Shown here piece by piece: positions 44,911 to 55,900 of a stretch of 64,000 bases of DNA. Source of the stretch: Micractinium sp. NFX-FRZ. Taxonomy: Eukaryota > Chlorophyta > Trebouxiophyceae > Chlorellales > Chlorellaceae. The translations under genes were made by a program, and so were the position numbers. The stretch lies in the NCBI GenBank assembly GCA_029339195.1, contig JAPTJF010000037.1, positions 1 through 64,000 of the forward strand, given 5' to 3'. Positions within the stretch are counted from its first letter, which is position 1, and each line of letters opens with the position of its first letter. The notes under the pieces are model-generated. The model saw nothing but the letters and a program-made list of their open reading frames with translations. It did no database searches and was not told the origin of the DNA.

Positions 44911-46090
44911 TGGCTTGCCTGTCCGGCTTGCCTTCTCCCCTTGTACTGCCTCCCGTCTGACCTTCCCTATCTGCTCTGTATCCATTTCGCTCTCACTGGT
45001 GCAGACGTGTCCGGCGGGGAGCTCCTCCAGGGGGTTAGCCTCCCAGTGCATCGACTGCCGCCCAGGGTTCTGGGCGCCCCCTGGCAGCGCCACATGCACA
45101 CCCTGGTGAGGGGCAGCGGGGGTGGGAAACCCTGGGGGTTTCAGATGTGCTATGATGTGCCAATCGGCGGCAATGTATGAGCTGCTGCGTGCCCGGGCAT
45201 GGCTGCGCTAACAAACAAGCATGGGGATGCATAGGGATGACCATACACCTGCACGTTGAGCTACGTACCCCTGACCCGCTTCTCCACACTCCTTTCGGCG
45301 CCCTTTGTCCCCTGCCGCAGTCCTGCTGGCACGTATGCGCCAGTCGCCCGCTCCGGCGCTTGCCGGCCCTGCCCAAAGGGCTTCCAGTGCCCCACCACCG
45401 CCATGAGGTGAGGGGCCGCTGCTGCACAGCCTGCTTCACTGAACTTTGGCAAAGGGAGGGGGCCTGCTGCATAGCCTGCTTGATCGCCCCCCTCCAAACA
45501 GTGTGCGTGTGCAGGCAGAAGCGCTGGACTGAACAAACACACATCTGGCCTCTCCCCTGCTGACGCAGAGTTGCCGCCGCCTGCCCCAGGGGCACATTTA
45601 GCAACCGTGAAGGGCTTCGACTATGTGTATCCTGGTGAGAACACAAGCGGGAAGGGAGTGGCAGCGGGGTGTGCCTGGGGTACCAACACCGGGGAGATGA
45701 GAGGGCTCTGCCCTGCATGCTGTGCCCGCTGCCTGCTGACGGAGAGGCCTCGCTGACCCCACTGCTGCAGCCCAGTGAACACGTTTGCAGCAGGAGGAGA
45801 CATCACCACCCCCATCTTTGCGTGTACTCGTTGGTAAGCGGGCGCGCCAGGGCACCGAACCCCAGCTTGCCTGCCTGCGCTGGTACACAAATGCATGGCC
45901 AGCGCCTGCGGATGGGGTCCACCTCTGCTTTGCCGGCACGCTGATGGTTTCCTTGCCAAGCCCCTTCCCCGCCTGCAGCCCTCCCAGGACCGGCACACGG
46001 GGCATGTCAGGGCAATCTATGTGCCAGGATGTTCGCCCGCAGGCGCGAGCCCGACGGTTGACCGTTGCAGAAGCGCCCTGGGCATTCTAA
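37625..46090 (+). CDS. Secreted cysteine-rich GCC2/GCC3-repeat protein, copy 2
   Basis: Twenty-eight exons encode 1,110 residues: 37625-37733, 37953-38059, 38190-38480, 38764-39064, 39194-39266, 39411-39526, 39713-39852, 40122-40291, 40443-40539, 40737-40852, 41004-41053, 41247-41390, 41550-41643, 41779-41839, 42086-42240, 42446-42585, 42801-42995, 43210-43324, 43510-43578, 43806-43872, 44123-44249, 44464-44533, 44743-44839, 45005-45105, 45321-45407, 45569-45634, 45771-45833, 45979-46090. Twenty-three of the 28 exon lengths equal those of copy 1; the others differ by multiples of 3 within the gene (exon 8 lacks two codons, exon 12 lacks one, exon 20 has two more) or lie at the two ends. The start is MAEVLLGRRR, followed by a hydrophobic signal peptide. 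Modules such as CPAGTFGDDGFTCTACDPG, CPIGQ and CPKGFQCPT are conserved. Exon 13 has diverged most (GVGKEWSDNKRACVPC). The C-terminus is longer and basic (PQARARRLTVAEAPWAF). An extracellular role is inferred from the signal peptide and disulfide-rich modules; the ligand is unknown. Intron 2 again has a GC donor (38060). Confidence 0.85.
38481..38763 (+). other. Intron 3 of cysteine-rich gene 2 (shared tract)
   Basis: Partner of 28529-28821. The near-identity continues into the first part of exon 4 (38764 onward) with about one difference in 170 bases, then decreases; exon 3 differs more. This pattern suggests a gene-conversion tract or a constrained intronic element. Confidence 0.8.
41907..41965 (+). 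repeat. GGCAC/GCACA pentanucleotide repeat in intron 14
   Basis: Units GCACAGCATG then at least seven GGCAC copies, within intron 14 (41840-42085) of cysteine-rich gene 2. The matching intron of copy 1 has no such expansion. Confidence 0.9.
44287..44341 (+). repeat. GCACA pentanucleotide repeat in intron 21
   Basis: Eleven near-perfect CAGCA/GCACA units in intron 21 (44250-44463) of cysteine-rich gene 2. Confidence 0.92.
44874..44907 (+). repeat. CTGC tetranucleotide repeat in intron 23
   Basis: About eight CTGC (TGCC) units just after the donor of intron 23 (44840-45004) of cysteine-rich gene 2. Shorter TGCC runs pepper many introns of this window near their acceptors. Confidence 0.85.
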
Positions 46091-47147
46091 CTCTTACAAG
46101 CACCTAAGCACGAACTCTGCATCCCTCGACTACCATTCAGCCTTCTTTTAAGCCTCCTCAGCTCACTTATCACTTCTCCAGTTTATTCCAAGTCTCCCTT
46201 ACATGTCGCAGTTTGTGAGCACCAGTTTTCCACTCTTCACCCATGAAAGCGTCCTTGAGTGCAACAACGCCTATCCTCGCTGTCCACCTTTCCCCTGCTG
46301 CCTCAGAGTTCCAGCATGCGTTGTTGATGCCTGCCCGCAAGCTACAGTGCCCAAAGAGAAAAGTCCCAACTGAGAGCACACACACCCTGGCTGTTCCACC
46401 GCAACCTCACAACATGAGCTAATAAGCAAACACGCATGCATCTCCTCCTCCTGCTACCCTACCTTTCATTGTAATGCGCCTCCTGTCGCCCTCAGACGCC
46501 CAGTAACAGGGACAGCGCCGCAGTCAGCATTCGGGTTATGTGGATGTGGGTGTGCTTGGTTGGGATGTTGGTGGAACAAACATTTGCTGCCAGGGCGTCA
46601 CGCTGCATCACCGTGGGGCCAGGTGGCTGCGCCCCCCGGGAACATTAACAGGCTGGGCGGCAGTTTTGGGGGCAGAGGGCACGCATTTACGTCAGCGCCC
46701 ACCCGCTGCGTATGCCGACCCGCTTGCCTTCTGGGTGCCTGCGTGGGCCCCATGCCCTGGCTACCGGCTCTCCACCCGACTGCATACGTTTCTGCACGAT
46801 GGAATGCAGACTTTCTTCGAGCTTTTGGGGCACAAGGGGCACTGAATGCCCGCCAACTATGCTGGGCCCCTGCGGCACCGCTGCGGGCAGCAGCAGGTGC
46901 ACCTCTGGCCGCCGCCGCCGCCGCCAGGGTTTTTTGTGCGCTCGCTCCACCCTGCCTGCCCCCTGTGCTTGTGTAGAAGGATTTGAGTACCTGGCAGGCA
47001 GGCATTCGCGCACAATCTGAGCGGGCAAAGGATGAACGCTGATTTGACGCCAGGTAGGCATAGGCTACCAGAAGAAAATAGGCAGCCCAGGCCTCCCAGG
47101 ACCCCATTCCCCGCCTGCACCCTCTTACCCAGCATACCCACGTCAAA
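46091..47147. other. Intergenic region before CURT1 gene
   Basis: The left part is AT-richer and should be the 3' UTR of cysteine-rich gene 2; the right part should hold the CURT1 promoter. Overlapping open frames at 46540-47227 on both strands have no recognised motif. No repeat or RNA gene is seen. Confidence 0.45.
46470..46474 (+). terminator. Candidate TGTAA polyadenylation signal, cysteine-rich gene 2
   Basis: TGTAA 380 bases past the stop at 46090, within an AT-richer stretch consistent with a 3' UTR. Confidence 0.5.
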
Positions 47148-49004
47148 ATGTCCGCCCTTGCTGCCACCTGCACCGCGCGCCCTGCGCTCCTGGCCGGCTC
47201 CCGCGTGGCCGGCCGCCGCAGCTTCAACGGCGCCGCTCTGCAGCAGCAGCTGGTGAGCTGGGCGGTACATCACAGCATCCTGCTTATGTGGGGCGGTGAT
47301 CGGCGCGCCCTTGGCCGATGCTGGTGTTGAAGCAATTGCCCCGTTGCAAATTGTCTGCACACAGCTTTGTCGTCTCGCGCTGCGACAGGGTGATGGGTCT
47401 GTGATCGTTCCTAGGCGGCCGATGGGACGGCGCTGAGCTCGGGGCAGCTGCGCCGCAGCAGCAGCCGGCGGCGTGACGGACGCAGCTTCAAGAGGGAGCA
47501 CCTGTCGGGGCTGTCATATTGCCTCTCTGCTGGCACTTATGCTGCAGCTCTTGTTGCAATCACGTTGATGCCCTGCCGTCTCTTATATTCCGTTGCCCTG
47601 CCTCGTCGACCGTTCTCCGCTGCCGCTGCCTTGTTTGAATGGTGGGTGCAGGCGGTGGCCCGCGTGCAGCGCGCGTCGGTGGCGGTCAAGGCGGAGTCCA
47701 GCACCACTGAGGGCCAGATCGATGTGGAGAAGCTGACCAAGGACCTGCAGGAGAAGGTGGGTCGGCAGATGCTACTCCCAGCACACGACACAGCCTGGGG
47801 CCGCCTGTGGGCTTCCATCAGCCCCGGTGTGCATCAGTCGCCGCCCTCGTCCGGCACAGCACATGCACAGCTGCTGTGCATTTGAAATCCGGATCTCGCA
47901 TCCGCCCAAGCTCTGCTGTATTGGGGCTGGCGGGCCTATACGCCCCTGGCGGCGTGCGGTCACTACTGCGGCAAATGTGGCGACGTGGGTGCTACCGCCG
48001 CAGCCGCGGCTGCTCACCATGGGTGCTCAACATGGGTGCTGCCCTCCCCTTGCCCCGCCCTCTCTGCCCCTGGCCTGCAGTGGGACAAGGTGGAGAACAA
48101 GACCTCCGTTGTGGTGTACGGCGCTGGCGGCGTGGTGGTGCTGTGGCTGGCCTCCACCATTGTGGGCGCGCTGAACAGCATCCCCCTGGTGCGTGCTCTC
48201 CTTGTAGCAGCATAAGGGGGGGGGTGCCGGCAGCTGGGGTGTGTCGCTGTGCGCTATGCCCTTTGGACGACTTTGCCAATGCGGGTGCACTCAACCGCGG
48301 TCGCGGGTGTGCGGTCTAGTGCGGCTTGCGATCTTTGGGGGGTGCCAGGGCAGCAGGTGCAGGGGCGGCCAGAGTGGTTCCTCTAAGGGTGTGTGGCCAG
48401 GTAGGCAGCCGGGGGGGGGGGGTCGCACAGTCTGCCTGCTACAGGAATGTGCAGCGCTGTGCGAGCACAATGTGCAGCAGGCTCGTGTGTGCGCACCACG
48501 CCGCCGCACCGGCGTCCGGCAGCAAAGCACCCTCCGTCCAGTGCCGCCTCTCCTACCCCACCCGCCCACCTCACCCTCCTGCCTCGCCCCTGCACACTTC
48601 CCGCCGCAGCTGCCCAAGATGTTTGAGCTGGTTGGCCTGGGCTACACCGCCTGGTTCACCTACCGCTACCTGCTGTTCAAGAGCAGCCGCGAGGAGCTTG
48701 TGGAGGACATTGAGAGCCTGAAGAAGAAGATCAGGTGCGGGGCGGTCAACAATGCGCGTGCAGTGCCCGTGCGGCAGCACCCCTGCCCCATGGTGCATAC
48801 TTTCACCGGGGGTAGCCAGTGGTGTTTGGGCTTGTGTGTAAGTGGGGTCTTTGAGAGTTACGCGCTAGGTTGGCAGGCAGCCTGCTGTGGCAGCAGCTGC
48901 AGCTGCCGAGCAGCCAGAAGCGGCGCTGCCCCAGCAGCACCAGTTTCTGACACCGCACACACCTGCCTCCCCACCTTTTCTGTGCTAGCAGCGGCGACCA
49001 GTGA
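47148..49004 (+). CDS. CURT1: CURT1 thylakoid membrane curvature protein
   Basis: Five in-phase exons: 47148-47252, 47652-47756, 48081-48188, 48610-48734, 48992-49004 (151 residues). The start codon sits in a good context (CAAAATG). Residues 1 to about 45 are Ala/Arg/Ser-rich and acid-free, as expected of a chloroplast transit peptide. The mature part has the CURT1 plan: a short amphipathic segment (VEKLTKDLQEKWDKVENK), a first membrane helix (about residues 79-101, VVVYGAGGVVVLWLAST), a short loop (NSIPLLPK), a second helix (about 110-128, FELVGLGYTAWFTYRYLLF), and a charged amphipathic helix (SREELVEDIESLKKKIS) ending GDQ. CURT1 proteins oligomerise at grana margins and bend thylakoid membranes. 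The last coding exon is only 13 bases. Identification is firm; which subtype (A-D) it is cannot be settled, though length and tail fit the A type. Confidence 0.93.
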
Positions 49005-49927
49005 GCGGGCGCGGCACACGACCGGAGCTGCGGCGTGCCAGCAGCAGTGCAGGCACCCCCGGCCCTGGCTCACCCCCCCTAACTGTTGTAGCTTTTCAAG
49101 AGATGCTCCAGGCCCCTGGAGCTCTCTGTGCTTGCTAGCCAGGACTGGCTCCCCGCTTGTGGGCGGCCCCGCCTGTCGGCGCCCCAAGACTTCTAATGCA
49201 ACCGGCAGCCATGAGTGGCTGCCGTCGGACGTCGATTTGATGCGGCTGGTCCGCCCGCCCCTTGCTCTACCCTCAGAGATTCTTTCTGGTCCCCTCCTCC
49301 GCTCACCCCGCCCGCACGCGGGAGCAATGAACCCACCACACCACCCCCGCTCTCTTCACCCTGCGTGTCGGCGTGTGCCAGCTAACCGAACCCACCCTTT
49401 TATTTGCCTCGCCCTCGGGCACCAGCACTGCATGTCACTGCGCGTCCTTGTGTAAACAGCCTGTGGTTGCGCCCCTCCCGCCTTGCGGGCGTGCATGCTA
49501 CGTCAGCAGCAGCTGGCGCTACGTGCAGCGGTGTGCTGGCGATTGCATAAAGAGGTTTCATAGCAATCATGAACAGGGGGTCACTCTAAGCGCAAAGCTC
49601 TAACAAAATCAATGCAGCAGTCTTGTCAAAGGAGTGTGCATCTGCTGGCTAAGTGATCTGCATCAGGACAAGTAGGTGGGGGCTTGGATAGAAATAGTGG
49701 TGAGGGCTGCGAGAGCAGCCTCGGTAAGAAAATAGGGGCGCTGCCAGCGCGCTACAAAGGGGGGCTGTCCCAACGCGTACGTGCGGCGGCACGCCACGGT
49801 GGGGCGGCAGGGCCCTGGCGGCCAGCTGGCGCTCTTGATGGTGATTGTACCGGGCAATTCTTCCAGCCCTGGGGCTCTGGGGTCATGTCTGCTGCGTTGC
49901 CGCGGCATGCCACGTCATGCCACGTCA
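49005..49927. other. Convergent 3' intergenic region
   Basis: This lies between the stop codons of CURT1 (plus) and the beta-helix gene (minus), so it should hold both 3' UTRs. No gene, repeat or RNA is recognised. A clear TGTAA for the minus-strand gene was not found. Confidence 0.5.
49451..49455 (+). terminator. Candidate TGTAA polyadenylation signal, CURT1
   Basis: TGTAA about 447 bases past the CURT1 stop, implying a long 3' UTR, which is common in green algae. Confidence 0.5.
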
Positions 49928-52900
49928 CTAGGCGGCCCGCCGGCGGGCCACCTGCGCGCTGTACAGGTCGCTGGGCAGGATGGGGCTGCTCCGGCTGAAG
50001 GCGGCGCGCTCCACGTGCCACCCAAAGTCCCGGCAGTCGCTGCTGGCGGCCTGCACCTCCACAGCAATATCGCCTGCCGCCTGCCCGCCCGGAGGCGTGC
50101 CCGCCGCAGCTGCCGCGGTGACCCTGCCGCCGCCGCTGGCACTGCTGCTGGTGAGGGTGACTGTGGCTGTGATGCCGCTGCCCGTGGTGAGCCCTGTGAG
50201 CTCATCATATGCCTGCCGTGGGTTCTCAGGCAGCGTCTCCTCTGGAATGATAATAGGGCCATTCTCAACGGCCACTGCAAAGATGGGCTCCTCATCTTCA
50301 GCGCCTGCTGACGTGGCGCTGCCGTCGACCGCGCCGGCCGCTGAGAGCAGGCGGCGGCCTGCGCAGACGAGCGGGGGCAGGCGGGCAGAAGGGGTGGCAG
50401 GTGTGGGTGGGTGGCTGTGTACCAGGCGAGCATCCGGCCAGGCAGCAGGCACGCAACCCTGCCCATGCCACTGCGTGCGGAGTGCATGGGAGGGCCTAGT
50501 GCTGCACTGTGTGGCGCTTCACCGGCACATCATGAGGCTCCCAAGACCCAGAGTGCTGCCACCTCCTGCCCACCCGCCTACCCGCCCACAGCCCCCATTG
50601 CCCGCCCACCCACCGCGTGTGGTGGCCTGAACCTTGCCCCAGTTGCCGAAGAAGCTGAGCAGGGGGCCGTAGCTGCAGGGGGGAAGGTCCACTGGTACCG
50701 CCAGGGCCTCTCTGTATGATGTCGGGACCTTCACCTTGGAAGCATACACATTCCACCAAGTGTTGTTGGCGCCTGCAGGGAGGGGGGGCAAGGACAGAGG
50801 GCGGGGGCAGAGGGAGGGGTGAGGGAGGGAAAGAGAAGAGAAGAGGGCAGGGGCGGAGGGACGAGCGGGGGAGGGAAGCAGGGAAGCAGCGGGCAGGGGC
50901 GGAGGGCAGGCATGGCGCAACAGCGGCGAGCGCACGTGTGGCAGAGAGTCAATGTGGGCTCCCCAGGTGTCGCTACAGCCGCATGCCACCGCCCTGGACG
51001 TGAAGCAACACAGTGTGAGCTTAACAGTGCAGCATCCCATCCGGCTGTATGCCTGCCCTGACTCCCAGGGCCCCCACCTTGCCCCCTCACCGCTGTGCGC
51101 GCCGCGGTCGGCACGCCCACCGCTGCGCCAGGCGCGATTGCCAACGCCGAGATCAAGGTTGCTGAACAGGTTGGAGTGAGTGCCTGCAGATTGCGGCAAC
51201 CCCAATGGCGGGATAGAGGGAGGGTCGGGGAAGGGGGGTCCGTGCATACAGGCGGCCGGGCACACAGGTGACAGACGGGTGCGCCGCTGCTGGGCCTCTT
51301 ATGCCCTGCTAATGCACAGCCCGGCACCGGTGGCTACAGCTGGCATCCCCCCACCCCCACACGGTTTGCTTGCCCATTGACGGCCCTGCTCGTGCCCACC
51401 CACTCCTGCCCCACCCAGCCCCGCCACCCCCAATCTTTGACCAACCCTTGCTCCTGCTCACCTGCCCGGTGGCAGTCAAAGTTCAAGTTGGTGCCGCCTC
51501 CATTGGCATATACTGTGAGCTCCGCAAATTGGTCGACCGACACGTCGTGCACCCAGGGCTGCTGGAACCAGAAGCTGCACGGAAGCCGGGGGCGGGTACG
51601 CGAGAGGCAGGGCGGCCAGACAGAGGGACGACGGTTGGTGGGTTTGGTGGGTGGGGAGGGAGGCGTGCGGTGGGTAGAACAGTGAGGCGCCAGGTGGCGG
51701 CGCATGGGGCCGGGGGTGTCCGTAGGCCTCCCTGCCCTCCACATGCCATACACACCCCACGCTCTTTGGTACTTACTTGGTGAACAGCACGTCGGCGGAG
51801 CGGCTGGTCCACAGCGCGTGGTGGCCGTTCACAGGCACCTGGATGTTCTTGGTGGCGCCGGTGGCGCTGCAGCAAAGGAAGCAAGGGGGAAAAGGGAGGG
51901 AGGTGGGGAGGCAGGTTGGTTTGGTGCGCGGCAGGTACAGGCGGCAGCAGCAGCAGTACAAGCCATATAAAACGAGTGCGCAGGTCACGGCCCTCACCGC
52001 TTCTCAACTTCGGGCCACGCATAGTCGAAAGCAGAGCAGCAGCGCAAATCAATTTAACTCAAACCAGCCAGCGTATGCTCACCGCTCCCGCGTGTTGTCG
52101 AAGCGCGTGCGGTCGACAGTAATGAAGTCCACGCTGCTGAGGATGATGCCATTGTCGGCATTCAGTACCTTGACCTGCGTGGGCGGGTGGGGTGTGACAC
52201 CAAGTTGGGGGGAGTGCATGGCCCACGGCGGTGGGGTGCAGGGCAGGGTGTGCCACCAAGAGGGGTTGACTGGACGGCCCCCAAACAGCGAGGTGGTGCA
52301 ACCTAGGGAGGCGAGGAGGCATTCCACCTCTCACGCACACTGCATTGAAGAAGACGAAGCAATGAAGACGACGAAGCAAAGAGACCAACAGGACAATCAA
52401 GAGAGAAGACGGCACCGCAAACAGGGCACATTATGGACTCACGTCTCTGACCCAGCAGTTCGCGACGTCGTAGAGGGCGATGGCGTTGGCGCCGCCAGGG
52501 TGGAAGTGTTCGGGGAAGGCGGCTGCACAAGCAGATTGGGCGGTCAGCTGGTTGAGTAACTGAGTGAGTGACGGGCGGGGTTGCAGGCTCCCCTTGCCCG
52601 CCTGTGACTTGTGCCGCATGCCCTGCCTGTGGCCTAGCAGGTTGCGATGCAGCGGCGAGGCAGACAGCCAGCACTGCCTGCATGTGCCGCCCCTTAGCTG
52701 CCACTGCACCGCCTGGAACCGCTCCTCCCCCTCCCCTACCGCCCACTTCCCCATCTACCCTCCCCCTGTTACCCCACTCACTCCAGCCAAACTCCATGGT
52801 GAAGCCCTCCAGCCCGCTGTGCTGCACGCTGGGCGCAAACTTGTGGAGCACCGGCTGCACCAGCCGGGATGGGCAACAGTTGGCAGGAACAGTGGGAACG

Positions 52901-55900
52901 GCAGTGGTCTTCAGCCGCGCCCACAAGCGGTGGACCGGTGCAAGGAACGCATGTTTGTTTCAACCATTGAACCTGCTCAGGCAGAGCAGCAGCAGCAACT
53001 CACCTCCCACCGCTTGCGCAAGTCCCAGGGCAGGGGGCGCTCCAGCTCGATCCAGCCATCGCCAATGGCAGCCACACTGCAGGCAGGCGGGGCAAGGGGT
53101 GGGGCGGCACGCAGCACGGGTCGGAGGGTGCGTGTGGGGCCCAGCAGGCATAGCGCATGGCACTCATGCCAGGCTGGCGGAAGGGACACAAGTTGTTCAT
53201 CAGAGGGTGCGGCCAAGCTGGCATTGCCATGTCAACAACATGCTGGCGGGGCAGTGCAAGTGCCGTGGCTGGCTAGCAGCCGGTGCCCTGGCTGATGTGC
53301 AGTGAAGTGCCCTGGCTTGTGTGCAGTGCAAGTGCCTTGGCTAATGTGCAGTGCAAATGCCCGCCAGACAAGTGCCCTACTGTTGTGCAGTGCAAGTGCC
53401 CTGGCTGGCGGGCCAGTGCGACCCCCTGGCTGGCTTGCAGGGCATCTCACCGTGAGGCCATGCGGATGTGGTCGCTGGTGGGGAACACCTCTGCAAGAGG
53501 CAGATGTGCAGGAAGGGCAGGGCAGGACAGGGCAAGGCAGGCAGTCAGAAGACGACGCAACCGCCAACACACCAAAGACCACTGGCTGGGCAGGCTGGCA
53601 GGCAGGGGCAGGTAGGTGAGTATTTGGTTACGGCAGATGGGTGGGCCATGCCTGACTGCCGGGTCCCACCTCGCCCCGCCCCTCGGCCCACCACGGCCTT
53701 GCCGCAGTCCGCCACCGGGGCTGCCCCCGCACATGTTGATACTTGCCTCACCTACTCCCCATCCTCACCCGGCGGTGCCCCACAAAGCCCCCCCGCCCCA
53801 CCCCTTCGCCCACCGTAATCCTTGCCGCTGTCCACCCGCGGGTTGTCGCCATACAGGTAATAATCCAGGCTGCCAGGCACCGCCGCCGCCGGGGCCCTGT
53901 CTGGGTCCCCCGTTGCATTCACGGTGCCCGTCAGTGCGGCCAGCAGCTCCGGAGGGAAGTCCCCATCCTCGATTTCGCCGGCAATGGCCCACGAGGCGTG
54001 GCGCGCCGCCGCCAGCAGCATCGGCTCCAGGTGCAGCGGGTTGAGGGCTGCCTCTTCGGCTTCTTCGGCGGCTGCCTGGGCAATGGGGTCGGTGGACAGC
54101 GCGTCGGTCTTGTCCGGCTCAGGGCCGGCGGCGTAGGCGGCCGCGTCGGCCGCCCGCTCGGCCGCCGCGGCCGCCGCCACTGCTGCCTGAAGATAGGGGT
54201 CTTCGAACAGCACCAGAGGCATGGTGCTGGTGGCGGTGCTGGTGGCAGCCATGGTGGCGTTTGTGGTGCCGGGGAGGTTGGTGTCCAAAAGGCGGCGCCC
54301 GGGGGGCAGCCGCTGGTTGCCGGGGTTGCGCACCCAGATGCGCACCCACTGGCCCACGCGGAAGGGGTTGGTGCTGCTGACCTGCAGGCGGGGCAGGGCA
54401 GGTGGGCAGGGGGACAGCACGCGCGGGGAGGCGGTCAAGCAGGTGGAAAGAACTCGTAGGACCGGCAAGCATCCAACGAGTGCGCTGCTGCACCGCTGCA
54501 CTGCCATCCCACAGCACCCAGCGCAGGGGAAGCATCCAGCACAGGAAATGGCGCTGTGCGCTCACCCTCAGGCGGCGGTCCCCACGAGCGGCGTCGGCGG
54601 TCACAGAGGCCAGGAAGTTGCGGGACTGGGATGAGGCCACCCGCCGGCCCACGATGCTACAAGAGAAGGGAACAAACATGGCAGCACAAGCCGGTGGGTC
54701 CAAGGGGTGGTAGGGTGGTGGGAAGGCGAGCAGCCACCTCGCCCCGAGCTGGCACCAAGGTTGTGTGCATCCGTCAAGACCGCTGACAAGCAGGTAGTGT
54801 GTTCAACACTGCCAACCCTGTTCATCTGCCAAGTATGCCCGGCTGCCCAGCTTCCTGGTGGCTCTTTCAGCCTGGCTGCTCAGCTGCCCGGTGGCTCCTC
54901 ACCCCCTACCTGATGATGCCGCCGCTGAAGGCCCAGCTGGAAGCCTTGCCCTTGATTTGCGACAGGGTGTTGGGGAAGTACAGGGTCGTCTCGCCCGCCT
55001 GGCATGCGGCAGCGGGAGGGCAGGGGGGAACCTGTGCTGAGGAGGCTGGGGATGGGTGTGTGCAGGGCCAAGTCCCGCGCATGCTGGCACCATGCCCTGC
55101 CACCCCGGGCCGCACAGCTCTGGGCCACTCACACCTGTCAGGCATGCCCCCTCTCCAACTCACAGAAAAGCATGCCCCCTCTCCCTCTCACCCCCGAGCC
55201 TCGCAGCACGATGTTGCTGCTGGTGATGGAGATGTCCTTCCTCAGCATGTACCGCCCAGGGGGCACCTCCACCGCGATGCCGTTGGCCAGGAGGGGTGAG
55301 TTGGCGGCTGCCTCAATCGCCTTTTGGAACGCGGTGCTGCAGTCTGCAGAGAGGCCAAGTGGGGCGGAGGCGGGGCGGGGGCAGGCAGTGATGGGCAGGC
55401 AGGCGCGAGCCCGGCAGGGGGCAGGGGGGATGTGCGGGCTGGTCGGTGCACGGGCAGGGCGCAGCCTGCCCCGCTGTGTGAACAACGCAGCACATTGAGG
55501 CGCAGCGTGGCACAGCGCAGGGCGACGTGCGTGCACCGCGCGCATGCAGCCGCAGCGCAGCCGCCCGCCTGCCCGCGCCCCTGCCCTCGACGCCCCACAC
55601 GTGCCTGTCTTGCCGTCGCCCTTGGCGCCAAAGGTCAGCACGTTGATTACCTCTGTGTACTCAGGAATGGGCTGGTCTCCGGCTGCAGCGGCATAAATAA
55701 GGCCAAGGTAAAAGGAGGATTTAGCACGTGCGTCGAGGTGCTCACAGCGCAACCCTGCCAGCTCTGGCCCAATTCTGGAGCGAGATGGCCTGCCAAGCGG
55801 CAGCGGACACAGTCCTTCCAATCAGTTGCATGCTTTCGCAGCCCCACCTGCGTATCCCGTGTAGCTCCAGTCGGTCAGCGGGCCGTCCGCGCTCCAGGCC

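Noticed and set aside
27695..46090. Ephrin or TNF receptor identity for the cysteine-rich pair
   Set aside because: The modules resemble these receptors only in cysteine spacing; there is no transmembrane helix, kinase or death domain.
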